Part shown: piece after piece, positions 1 through 7,733 of the stretch | Numbering within the stretch: the first letter of the stretch is position 1 | Layout: each line of letters begins with the position of its first letter | Assembly: GCF_003260995.1 (NCBI RefSeq) | Contig: NZ_CP030040.1 | Span: forward strand, 2,775,176-2,839,175 | Direction: 5' to 3' | DNA length: 64,000 bases | DNA from: Acetobacterium sp. KB-1 | GTDB lineage: Bacteria; Bacillota; Clostridia; Eubacteriales; Eubacteriaceae | Made by a program: the position numbers and the translations under genes | Notes under the pieces: generated by a model | The model's database searches: none | What the model saw: only the letters and a program-made list of their open reading frames with translations | What the model was told of the DNA's origin: nothing

Positions 1-299
1 TCCTCACAGATTTCACCAACCCGGATATTGCCCTGATAGCTGGAGGATTGGAGCTGAACCCCCACCCGCTCAAAAAGATGTTTGCGGGCTTTAACCGGGT
101 TTAATCCCAGTACCGCGACCGAGCCGGTGTCAAAGGGTTTAAGACCCAGAATACAATCGATGGTAGTCGACTTACCAGCACCGTTGGGTCCGAGCAAACC
201 AAAGACCTCGCCTTTTTTAACCGAGAAGCTCAGGTTGTTGACGGCTACCCGGTTACGATAGTGTTTGGTCAGGTTTTTTACTTCAATACATGTTTCCAT
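1..299 (-). CDS. ABC transporter ATP-binding protein, 5' part only
   Basis: The reverse strand opens with ATG at 299 and stays open to the window edge, giving the first 99 residues of an ABC ATPase. A complete Walker A motif (GPNGAGKST) lies near residues 36-44, and the Q-loop region follows (VGVQLQ). The pattern of an ATPase with aspecific N-terminus KNLTKHY is typical of drug or lipid export ABC-2 systems, but the substrate cannot be told from this part. A strong Shine-Dalgarno (GGAGGT) lies 5-10 bases upstream. The promoter just upstream has the 19-bp spacer of MerR-controlled genes, so the system is probably induced by a ligand-binding MerR protein encoded outside the window. Confidence 0.9.
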   Translation of the reverse strand, partial: METCIEVKNLTKHYRNRVAVNNLSFSVKKGEVFGLLGPNGAGKSTTIDCILGLKPFDTGSVAVLGLNPVKARKHLFERVGVQLQSSSYQGNIRVGEICE

Positions 300-329
300 T
301 TATACCTCCAAGTTCTTACTTCACGTTGA

Positions 330-360
330 AGTATAGGGCCTCCCCTACGGGGAGAGTCAA
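330..360 (-). promoter_or_regulatory. MerR-family type promoter with 19-bp spacer
   Basis: On the reverse strand TTGACT (355-360) and TATACT (330-335) are separated by 19 bp, two more than optimal. The spacer holds the dyad CTCCCCGTAGGGGAG. An overlong spacer with a central GC-rich dyad is the hallmark of promoters activated by MerR-family proteins, which untwist the DNA. A second small dyad (ACTTCAACGTGAAGT) lies just downstream at about 319-333. Confidence 0.85.
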
Positions 361-397
361 GTGCGAAAAATCTTTTTAGGACAATATTGAAAGAAAC

Positions 398-427
398 TTG
401 CAAATTTTAAAACGAAAGTGCTATACT
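398..427 (+). promoter_or_regulatory. Putative sigma-A promoter of the hemerythrin gene
   Basis: TTGCAA (398-403) and TATACT (422-427) with an 18-bp spacer precede the hemerythrin start at 470 by about 40 bases. Confidence 0.55.
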
Positions 428-469
428 ATATAAATCAGAATGAGACGCAATTAAGAAAGGATTTATTTT

Positions 470-889
470 ATGCTTTGGAAAGATAAGTACGCGTTGGGTG
501 TGACTGTAGTGGACACCCAGCATCGGGAGTTATTTAATCGGGTTGAAAGCTTTATGCAGACGGTCCGCTCTTCGGAGTCCTGGGACACGAAGATCGAACA
601 GGTCAATGAAACCCTGGAATTTATGAAGGCTTATGTGGTGGAGCACTTTCGCGATGAAGAAGTCTATCAACAACAGATTGGCTATCCCGGCTATGAGGCA
701 CATAAGCAGATTCATGCAGATATGGTTAATTATGTGTTGGCGGTTTCTGCTCAGTATGAAAAAAGCGGCTTTGATGAACAATTAATGCAGCAGTTTGCCG
801 GGAAACTTTTGGCGTGGCTGATCAATCACGTTGCTTCAGAAGATCAGAAAATTGCCAATTATGTCTTGGAGACGGGAGGACAACAGTGA
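470..889 (+). CDS. Bacteriohemerythrin
   Basis: This 139-residue protein is a single-domain hemerythrin, a four-helix bundle that binds oxygen at a non-heme di-iron centre. All expected iron ligands can be read: His18, His59 and Glu63, His78, His82, and the His120/Asp125 pair. In anaerobes such proteins bind or sense oxygen and often sit near chemotaxis genes. The stop codon overlaps the start of a CheX-like gene (TGATG), so the two are translationally coupled and probably act in the same oxygen-response or taxis path. No membrane segment or signal peptide is visible, so it is cytoplasmic. Confidence 0.93.
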   Translation: MLWKDKYALGVTVVDTQHRELFNRVESFMQTVRSSESWDTKIEQVNETLEFMKAYVVEHFRDEEVYQQQIGYPGYEAHKQIHADMVNYVLAVSAQYEKSGFDEQLMQQFAGKLLAWLINHVASEDQKIANYVLETGGQQ

Positions 890-1338
890 TGCAGACACAG
901 GTTTACAATTCTTTTCTGGAGGCTACCAGCAATGTTTTTGGACTAATGATGGATCTTACAGACGTTACCGATGCTTTGGTAGAACGCTTCGAGTGTAACG
1001 GCGAGCTGGATATTGTCATCGGTGTGATTGGGGATTTAAAGGGAGAAGTGATTTATCGGTTTCCCCATGAGACATCACTGGGGATGGTAAAAATCATGAG
1101 CAATATGGAATTTGATGCGGTCGATGAGTTTGTGATTTCGGCAATTTCGGAGATTGCCAACATAATCAGCGGCAACGTGTTGACGATTCTTTCGGAAAAA
1201 AATCTAACCTGCGATATTCTCCCCCCGGTTCAGGGAATGGGTAAAGAAAACGCCGACTATAGCCTGCAGAAGATATGCTGTATGACCACGTCAGTGGGTG
1301 ATGTTGGTCTCGAAATACGTTTGAATCCAGCCAGCTGA
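889..1338 (+). CDS. CheX-like chemotaxis phosphatase domain protein
   Basis: The 149-residue product starts at the ATG that overlaps the hemerythrin stop; a longer in-frame reading from 814 would run inside the hemerythrin gene and is unlikely. The sequence SEIANIISGN (residues 87-96) carries the ExxN signature (Glu88, Asn91) of the CheC/CheX/FliY phosphatases, which remove phosphate from CheY-P. The fold-typical alternation of strands (DIVIGVIGDLKGEVIYRF) precedes it. Coupling to hemerythrin suggests that oxygen binding is linked to CheY dephosphorylation; that link is inference. A CheY partner is encoded 17 kb away in this window, but not beside it. Confidence 0.8.
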   Translation: MQTQVYNSFLEATSNVFGLMMDLTDVTDALVERFECNGELDIVIGVIGDLKGEVIYRFPHETSLGMVKIMSNMEFDAVDEFVISAISEIANIISGNVLTILSEKNLTCDILPPVQGMGKENADYSLQKICCMTTSVGDVGLEIRLNPAS

Positions 1339-1693
1339 GGCGGCCTTCGATAATTTTCTGGTGTATTCTTCATTGGGACTATCAATTTTGGTACGGATAA
1401 AGCCCTGCCGGCAGCAAGAAAAGCGGTCAGTCGGCGATATGTTCTAAGCGTAAATATGATTTAAAGCTAAGAAGCTCTGATATATTGTCGGAGCTTCTTT
1501 TAGGTCTTAATGAGTAATAAGAATGAAGCAGAAATACGATTGATGGAAGGAGGTATTGTTTTATTATCTTTTCTTTCAGCTGAACCTCTGTTAAAATACA
1601 GAGGAATCATCCAATCAAAAAACAAGTTGAACGATCAATCGTCAGCTGATAATTATTAAGCATGTGTTTAGATTAAAGGAATGGAGTGAGAAA
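1339..1693. other. Intergenic region of 355 bp
   Basis: This gap holds one clear intrinsic terminator (1469-1501) and a small dyad, CCTCTGT/ACAGAGG, at 1585-1604. A purine-rich AGGAGG at about 1549-1554 has no convincing start codon after it. I looked for cyclic di-GMP riboswitch motifs because the downstream operon makes or breaks that molecule, and found none. Confidence 0.6.
1469..1501 (+). terminator. Intrinsic terminator
   Basis: The arms AAGAAGCTC (1469-1477) and GAGCTTCTT (1491-1499) form a 9-bp stem with a 13-nt loop, followed by a short T run. It lies downstream of the hemerythrin-CheX operon. Confidence 0.75.
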
Positions 1694-3154
1694 ATGAAAA
1701 GAATGATTAAACTGGTTTGTCTGGCAATGGGGCTGTTAATGCTACTGACGGCCTGTTCAACAGGAACAAAAACCGCCTTGGATCCCAAGAATCCGGTATC
1801 CATTACCCTATGGCACTATTATGTCGGAGATAATAAGATCGCCCTGGAAACAGCTGCGGACACCTTTAACAAAAGCGTGGGCTCCGAAAAAGGGGTGGTA
1901 ATTAATACCGTGGCTAAAGGTAGTATTGCTGAGCTGGAAAAAGCCGTTACTGATTCAGCGAAAGGGGTTATTAATGCCGAAGCCATGCCGGAATTGTTTT
2001 CTTGTTATCCGGACAAGGCGTTAGAAATTAATGCACTCGGAAAGCTATGCGATCTAAACGTTTACTTATCAGAAGAGGAGAAGGCCCTGTACGTGGAAGA
2101 ATTTTTAAATGATGGCTTGTTCGATGGCGATCAGCTCTTAGTTCTTCCGATTGTAAAAAGTACCGAGCTGCTTTATGTCAACGAAACGGCCTGGAACAAA
2201 TTTGTCTTGGAAGGTGGAGGAGATGCAAATAAGCTAAATACCTGGGAAGGGGTTTATGAGGCATCCCGGGACTATTACAAATGGACGGATAACCTGACGC
2301 CAGAAACCATCTGGGATGGGAAAAGCATGGTTGGCATTGATTCGGTTGCTAATTATGTAATTATCGGCAATAAGCAATTGGGGGTAGAAGTCATTGATGG
2401 AGAAAATCAGCAGATGGTTTTGAATCGGGAAGTGATGAAAAAAGTCTTTGATACTTATTATGGCGCAATGAGCTTAGGGTATTTTAACGCCGTCGGTAAA
2501 TTTCGCTCAGACGACATTAAAGCCGGCGATCTGGTAGCCTACGTGGGTTCATCGTCGGGCGCGGCTTATTTTCCAACTTGGATCGAAAAAGATAATACCC
2601 AGGCCCCAATTGACTTTCTGGCCCTGTCTTATCCGGTCTTTGAAGGGGGAAATCCAGATGCGATACAGCAGGGGGCAGGGATGAGTATTGCAAATTCAAC
2701 GCCGGAAAAACAGGAAGGCGCAGCTGTTTTTCTGAAATGGTTCACCTCTGAAGCCCGGAATATTGAGTTTGCCATGACTACTGGCTACTTACCGGTACAA
2801 ACGGCTGCTTACGAAAATGCGGATTTTAAGGCATCGCTGGGAAATATGCGGGCAGGCGGGGCCGCCCAAAAAAATATTGCTGCAGTTTATGACATTGCCC
2901 TAAATCAGATTATGGAAAGGGATACCTATGCCTCATTACCTTTTAATGGAAGCTATGAGGTGCGAACCATTCTGGAAAAATCGCTGGAGGCCATGGGCGA
3001 ATCCGGACGTCAGAATGCCGCTACATTAAAGGCACAGGGGTTGTCAGAGGACGAAATATTAGCGCAATTGGATCTAAATGCCCAGTTCGAAGAATGGCTT
3101 TCAACTATTCGTAGCCAACTTGATGAACTGGGGATATCCTATACTGAAATTTAA
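1694..3154 (+). CDS. Extracellular solute-binding lipoprotein, sensor-associated
   Basis: The 486-residue protein starts with a lipoprotein signal (charged MKRMIK, hydrophobic core, LLTAC lipobox with Cys21) and continues as a family 1 solute-binding protein. I chose ATG 1694 over an in-frame GTG at 1664 because a GGAG-type ribosome site lies just before it and the signal peptide then starts correctly. No permease or ATPase gene is nearby. Instead, 31 bases downstream begins a membrane Cache/GGDEF/EAL protein on the same strand. The likely role is therefore to present a bound ligand to that receptor outside the membrane rather than to import it. The ligand is unknown; family 1 members often bind sugars. 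Confidence 0.85.
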   Translation: MKRMIKLVCLAMGLLMLLTACSTGTKTALDPKNPVSITLWHYYVGDNKIALETAADTFNKSVGSEKGVVINTVAKGSIAELEKAVTDSAKGVINAEAMPELFSCYPDKALEINALGKLCDLNVYLSEEEKALYVEEFLNDGLFDGDQLLVLPIVKSTELLYVNETAWNKFVLEGGGDANKLNTWEGVYEASRDYYKWTDNLTPETIWDGKSMVGIDSVANYVIIGNKQLGVEVIDGENQQMVLNREVMKKVFDTYYGAMSLGYFNAVGKFRSDDIKAGDLVAYVGSSSGAAYFPTWIEKDNTQAPIDFLALSYPVFEGGNPDAIQQGAGMSIANSTPEKQEGAAVFLKWFTSEARNIEFAMTTGYLPVQTAAYENADFKASLGNMRAGGAAQKNIAAVYDIALNQIMERDTYASLPFNGSYEVRTILEKSLEAMGESGRQNAATLKAQGLSEDEILAQLDLNAQFEEWLSTIRSQLDELGISYTEI

Positions 3155-3185
3155 GCCATAAAAATCATCTGATAAGGAAAAGTAT

Positions 3186-6128
3186 ATGAAAAAAACCTGG
3201 ACTCTCCGTAGACAGTTGAATATTTTACTGGCTTTGATTGTGATCTTTCAAAGCGTTGCCTTATTATTGGCCCTATGGGTATCCCAGGTGTTTTCCATGC
3301 TGGATGCGGAAGCGGTCCGTTTGCTAAGTAATACGACAAAAACCCGGATGGAAACATTTAATTCATCGGTTGGTCAGACAATTGCAAATATGGCTGACGA
3401 GACCGAACAATTGAGTTCAGAACTAACTTTATTATCGCAAGAACAGGAGCGTTCACCAGAGCGCTTGTATCTTGATGATGATTCGTATCATGAGGCGGCT
3501 ATGCTGGCCAGCGAGACATTGGTTTCAATCTTAAAAGAGAATCGGGTAACGGGTGCATTTTTTGTTTTAAACGGATCCAATTCAAACAAAGAGGATCCTT
3601 CTGCTCATTCGGCGGTTTATATTCGCAATCCCACCCCGGATAGCGGTAGGATGTCAAACTATTTGCTTGAAATTGGACCGATTGCGGTTTCCAAACACTA
3701 TACTATGGCAACCAGCATCCGTTGGGATCTGGAGATGCGATCAGATGAGTATAATGGCGCATTTGATTTTTATGAAAAGCCAATCTGGGCCAGTAGCCAG
3801 TTTAAAAATGCTGAAATGGAACGCTATGGCTATTGGTCAACGCCCCGGGATCTGCTAAACGACAGTCAACAAGTGGTTAGTTATACCCTTCCTATTTTAG
3901 ACGAAAATGGGAACGGCTATGGGGTGGTTGGGATCGAAATTGATATGCCTTATTTTTCTCAACAGTATCTGCCGGATTCGGACCTTCTTTATCCTAACAG
4001 CTTCTATGTTATCGCGGGATTAGAGGATAAAGTCTTGAATCTTGACTGGTTTATTCCCGGCGGGGTATTGGCAGAAACTTATTTAAAAAGTGGCGAGCAG
4101 CTGAAATTAAAGCCACTAAAAAATGAAGGAACCTTTGAAATTATGTTAAACGAGTTGGGACCGATGGTTTGTTCAATTCGGGAATTGAAGGTTTATAGCG
4201 ACAACTCTCCTTTTGCTGATCAAAACTGGAGCTTAGCCTGTTTTGTGCCCAGCGAAGTATTACGAGAAAATTCAATAACGGTACAGGAGAAGTTGATTTA
4301 TAGTATTTTGCTCACCACCTTGCTGGCATTCACGGCGGTTTTTGTACTGGTCTACTTTTTCACCCGCAAAATCTCACGGTTATCAAAATATGTTCGGGAG
4401 TTGTCGCCTTACGACGAAATTTATTTCAAACCAACCGGAATGCTTGAAGTGGATGATCTGACCTCGGCCGTTCAATTGCTAAATCAAAGACTAAAGAATG
4501 TTTCTAAAACTACCTCTAAAATCTTAGAACTCAGTTTATTGCCAATTGGTGGTTACGAAGTTCTAGATAGTAACAACCAGGTAATTTTCACGGACTTTTT
4601 ATACTGGCTGCTGCATGTGGACCCCGGCAGTCAAATTTCCCAGGCCGACTGGAGTAAATACTATCAGAAACTGACTCAGCAACCGGTGGAAGATCAGGAA
4701 AACATTTATGCGTATTATGATGACTACACCAAGAAACAGCTTTGGCTTCGTATTTTAGAGGCTAAATCACCCAACGGTGTGGTTGGTGTGATCCAGGATG
4801 TGACAGAAGATATCGAAGAAAAACGGCGTTTAACCAATGAGTTGGATTATGATGCGCTCACGGGCTTGTTTAGTAATACTGCTTTGAAACGGGAGACCAG
4901 TCGAATAATCAAAGAAAAGCCAGATGAAATCGGGGCCATGATTTTCATCGATTTGGATAATCTTAAATACATTAATGATAATTTTGGTCATGATGTAGGG
5001 GATCGGTTGATTATTCGGGCCAGTGAAATCTTCCGGTATTTCGAACAATATAACGGCATTGTTTCCCGGATTTCAGGAGATGAGTTTGCCATTTATTTGC
5101 ATAATTGCGGCAATCAGGAGGAAGTTCGAAAGATTCTAAAAAATCTCTATAATTATGGCAAGCAATTCTGTCTAACCACATCGGATGGCAGTGACAACCA
5201 GATCCGTTTTTCAGCGGGGGTTGCCTGGTATCCTCAGGACGCAACTGACGTGATGGATTTGTTAAAACTATCAGATTTTGCGATGTATGAGGCAAAACAC
5301 AAGGAAAAAGGGCGCTTGTTTGAATTTAATCGGGAATATTATCAAAAGATGTCCTATCTGCTGGAAAATCGCGAGGCGATCAATCGACTATTGGATGAAC
5401 AACTGATTCGCTTTGCCTTTCAGCCGATTATTGATTTGAAATCCGGCGAAATTTTAGGATATGAATTTTTAATGCGGCCATTGCTGGATAATTTTAAAAA
5501 TCCTGCTGAAATTCTGGCCGTTGCTGCCGCCCAGTCAAAATCAGCACAGCTGGAACGGATGCTTATTGTGATGGCATTTGAAACAATTGAAGCTCATGCT
5601 CAGGAATTTGGAGCGTGTAAAATATTTATTAATAGTATTCCCAGTCAGGTACTGAGCAACGAGGCGAATGAAAAAATCACATCCCGTTATAGTCACCACT
5701 TTAAAAATGTGGTAATCGAAATGACGGAAGAAGATGGTCGCAGTCCTGAAAGTTTATTAAAAAAGGTTGCTCATATCAAAAATAGTGGCATGCAGATTGC
5801 ACTGGATGATTTTGGTAGCGGTTATTCTAACGAAATTCGGATTTTATCGCTCTTACCGGATATCATAAAAATCGACATGGAGATGATTCAGGGTATTCAT
5901 TGTAATGTTGACAAACAAAATCTGGTTGCTAATCTGGTTGATTTTTGTCGTAAAAAAGGAGTTAAGGTGATTGCAGAAGGGATTGAAGACGCAATGGACC
6001 TGGCTACTGTCATTGTAATGGGCGTTGATTACGCTCAGGGCTTTTATCTGGGCCAACCGGAGTTTGAGATTTCAGCAATCAATCCGGAATTACAACAAGA
6101 AATTTTGAATGCGCATAAAAAAGCATAG
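3186..6128 (+). CDS. Membrane Cache-PAS-GGDEF-EAL cyclic di-GMP enzyme
   Basis: This 980-residue protein has an N-terminal membrane segment (about 12-34), a large external region of about 330 residues that fits a double Cache sensor, a second membrane segment (about 370-392), a HAMP-like linker, a PAS-like region (about 450-545), a GGDEF domain and an EAL domain. The cyclase signature reads SGDEF (near 629-633), a tolerated variant. The EAL domain keeps its Glu in EFLMR (near 759), DDFGSGYS (near 873), IKIDM and the late GVDYAQGFYLG, so phosphodiesterase activity is plausible. The upstream binding lipoprotein is probably its ligand partner. Which of the two activities dominates cannot be told from sequence. 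Confidence 0.93.
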   Translation: MKKTWTLRRQLNILLALIVIFQSVALLLALWVSQVFSMLDAEAVRLLSNTTKTRMETFNSSVGQTIANMADETEQLSSELTLLSQEQERSPERLYLDDDSYHEAAMLASETLVSILKENRVTGAFFVLNGSNSNKEDPSAHSAVYIRNPTPDSGRMSNYLLEIGPIAVSKHYTMATSIRWDLEMRSDEYNGAFDFYEKPIWASSQFKNAEMERYGYWSTPRDLLNDSQQVVSYTLPILDENGNGYGVVGIEIDMPYFSQQYLPDSDLLYPNSFYVIAGLEDKVLNLDWFIPGGVLAETYLKSGEQLKLKPLKNEGTFEIMLNELGPMVCSIRELKVYSDNSPFADQNWSLACFVPSEVLRENSITVQEKLIYSILLTTLLAFTAVFVLVYFFTRKISRLSKYVRELSPYDEIYFKPTGMLEVDDLTSAVQLLNQRLKNVSKTTSKILELSLLPIGGYEVLDSNNQVIFTDFLYWLLHVDPGSQISQADWSKYYQKLTQQPVEDQENIYAYYDDYTKKQLWLRILEAKSPNGVVGVIQDVTEDIEEKRRLTNELDYDALTGLFSNTALKRETSRIIKEKPDEIGAMIFIDLDNLKYINDNFGHDVGDRLIIRASEIFRYFEQYNGIVSRISGDEFAIYLHNCGNQEEVRKILKNLYNYGKQFCLTTSDGSDNQIRFSAGVAWYPQDATDVMDLLKLSDFAMYEAKHKEKGRLFEFNREYYQKMSYLLENREAINRLLDEQLIRFAFQPIIDLKSGEILGYEFLMRPLLDNFKNPAEILAVAAAQSKSAQLERMLIVMAFETIEAHAQEFGACKIFINSIPSQVLSNEANEKITSRYSHHFKNVVIEMTEEDGRSPESLLKKVAHIKNSGMQIALDDFGSGYSNEIRILSLLPDIIKIDMEMIQGIHCNVDKQNLVANLVDFCRKKGVKVIAEGIEDAMDLATVIVMGVDYAQGFYLGQPEFEISAINPELQQEILNAHKKA

Positions 6129-6129
6129 G

Positions 6130-6169
6130 AAAAACCCTTATCCACAATAGTGTCGGATAAGGGTTTTTT
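6130..6169 (+). terminator. Strong intrinsic terminator
   Basis: The arms ACCCTTATCC and GGATAAGGGT, extended by A and T runs on each side, form a long stem with an 11-nt loop right after the GGDEF-EAL stop. The flanking A and T tracts could let it work in both directions, serving the convergent MFS gene as well. Confidence 0.9.
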
Positions 6170-6199
6170 CAGGTGACGTAAAAGCGATAAAGAAATAAA

Positions 6200-7429
6200 T
6201 CAGGCTTCTCTGATTTTGCTAAGTAGCGGCGTTTTTGTGACTACCAGCCATAGTCCGCCCGAAAGCAGCCCCAAGATGATGTTAAGTGATCCGATGATGA
6301 GGATCAGGTTGTCCATGTTAAAGGAAATAATAATCATCCCCAGGCTTCCCATAATGGTGGCAAAAGACCCCATCAGTGAAGAGGCTGAACCGGCATCTTC
6401 GGTTTGCTGATCGAGCATCAGATAGGCACTGGGCGGCCGGGCGCAACTGCTGGCCAGGGTTGCCGGAAATAATGCCAGGGCAAAGATAAAGGGATTGCTT
6501 TGCCCAAACAGAAGAATAGCCAGACCGCTTAAAATGGTGATACCAAAACAAAGATTAATAATCGAAAAGCGTTTGAAGTGGTTGGACAGTTTGATATAAA
6601 TTAGTGGACCTAACATCATGGCCAGGGCGTTAAAGGCAAAAAAGTAACTGTAAATCTGGCTGCTAACGCCAAAATCATTTTGATAAATGTAGGAGGACGA
6701 TGAGATAAAGGCCAACCCTGAAATGCTAGATAAGGAAAAGATAAAAAGCAGGGACGTAAAGGCCGGATTTTTAAGCACCACCCCCAGTCGCCCCAGGGTA
6801 CGTAGAATGCTTCCAGAACCCCGTTTTTCAATGGTTTCCTGAAAGGCGATTGAACCCAGAAGAATGATGATACCAAGTAGGCCCTGAATGATAAAGATTC
6901 CCCGCCAGGAGGTAAGGGTCAATAGCAGCGCCCCGATCACGGGAGCAACAGCCGGAACAATGATAACCATCGACTGAACGATGGCCAGTGTTTTTTCCCG
7001 TTTTCTTTCCAGGTAGACATCTTTAACAATGGCTGTGGCCACCGCACTGGCCGAACTGCCGCCAATGGCTTGTAAGACCCGGAAAAAAATAAGCTGATAA
7101 ATGTTGCCTGAAACGGCACAGAGTAGGCCAGCGATGGCATAGCCGGTAACGCCCACCAGTAACACCGGTCGGCGGCCGAACTTATCACTGAGCGGTCCCC
7201 AAATTAACATCCCCACACTAAAGAAAATAAAAAATAGGATCAGGGTCAGGTTGGTCAGGTAGCCAGGCACATTAAAATAGGTGGTCATGGTGGGTAGGGC
7301 TGGCAAATAAAGGTCAGTTGACAGCGGCGCAAAAGCGCTCAAGAAAACCAGGAAAACCAGCAGGCCTCGATCACCCAGATATTTTTGTTTAGAGGTGCTA
7401 TCGTTTGAAGCATTTTTCGGATTATTCAT
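6200..7429 (-). CDS. MFS drug exporter, Bcr/CflA type
   Basis: The 409-residue protein has about 12 hydrophobic segments. The first loop reads STDLYLPALPTM, a stretch characteristic of the Bcr/CflA branch of the major facilitator superfamily, and the loop between segments 2 and 3 holds motif A (GPLSDKFGRRPVLL). Members expel bicyclomycin, chloramphenicol, sulfonamides or amino acid derivatives with proton antiport. The gene stands alone on the minus strand. A reasonable promoter lies upstream (TTGAAA, 16 bp, TATAAT). The true substrate is not predictable. Confidence 0.9.
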   Translation of the reverse strand: MNNPKNASNDSTSKQKYLGDRGLLVFLVFLSAFAPLSTDLYLPALPTMTTYFNVPGYLTNLTLILFFIFFSVGMLIWGPLSDKFGRRPVLLVGVTGYAIAGLLCAVSGNIYQLIFFRVLQAIGGSSASAVATAIVKDVYLERKREKTLAIVQSMVIIVPAVAPVIGALLLTLTSWRGIFIIQGLLGIIILLGSIAFQETIEKRGSGSILRTLGRLGVVLKNPAFTSLLFIFSLSSISGLAFISSSSYIYQNDFGVSSQIYSYFFAFNALAMMLGPLIYIKLSNHFKRFSIINLCFGITILSGLAILLFGQSNPFIFALALFPATLASSCARPPSAYLMLDQQTEDAGSASSLMGSFATIMGSLGMIIISFNMDNLILIIGSLNIILGLLSGGLWLVVTKTPLLSKIREA

Positions 7430-7733
7430 TTTTTCTCACATTCTGTAAATTTAGGATTATATTTTAACCATATTTAATATTATAGCCAATAAATATTATT
7501 TTTCAAGGATAGTTTGGGGTTTGTTATGCTTTTATTTTGCTAAAAGCAAAAATGAAGCACTTAAAATTGCATCTAAATAAGTAATTGTCTTTATAAAGCA
7601 ATAGCGGCCTTCCGGTCTGGTCGAAAAATAAAGACGCATTTGACATTGAATAAATGAAGCGTTATAGTAAACGCAGGCTTTTCTGACAGTCACCGGATAT
7701 TATTACAGAAAGGCCAGAACGTGAGGAGTCGAA
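7430..7733. other. Divergent intergenic region of 304 bp with two promoters
   Basis: The region holds a minus-strand promoter for the Bcr-like gene (TTGAAA at 7501-7506, TATAAT at 7479-7484) and a plus-strand promoter for the MutS-like gene (TTGACA at 7640-7645, TATAGT at 7663-7668, 17-bp spacer). Between them is a small dyad, TTTTGCT/AGCAAAA, near 7536-7552. No small gene is evident. Confidence 0.6.
7640..7668 (+). promoter_or_regulatory. Sigma-A promoter of the MutS-like gene
   Basis: TTGACA (7640-7645) and TATAGT (7663-7668) are separated by exactly 17 bp, about 65 bases before the start codon. Confidence 0.75.

Noticed and set aside
814-888. N-terminal extension of the CheX-like protein
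   Set aside because: It would overlap the hemerythrin gene for 75 bases and lacks a ribosome site; the coupled ATG at 889 is better.
1339-1435. Antisense frame in the gap after CheX that reads like a protein C-terminus (contains IDSPNEEYTRKLSKA)
   Set aside because: It has no start or ribosome site, runs into the CheX gene on the opposite strand, and the resemblance to an ABC ATPase tail is too short to support.
1500-1693. Possible cyclic di-GMP riboswitch upstream of the GGDEF-EAL operon
   Set aside because: None of the conserved GEMM-I or class II sequence blocks can be found; only an unrelated small dyad is present.
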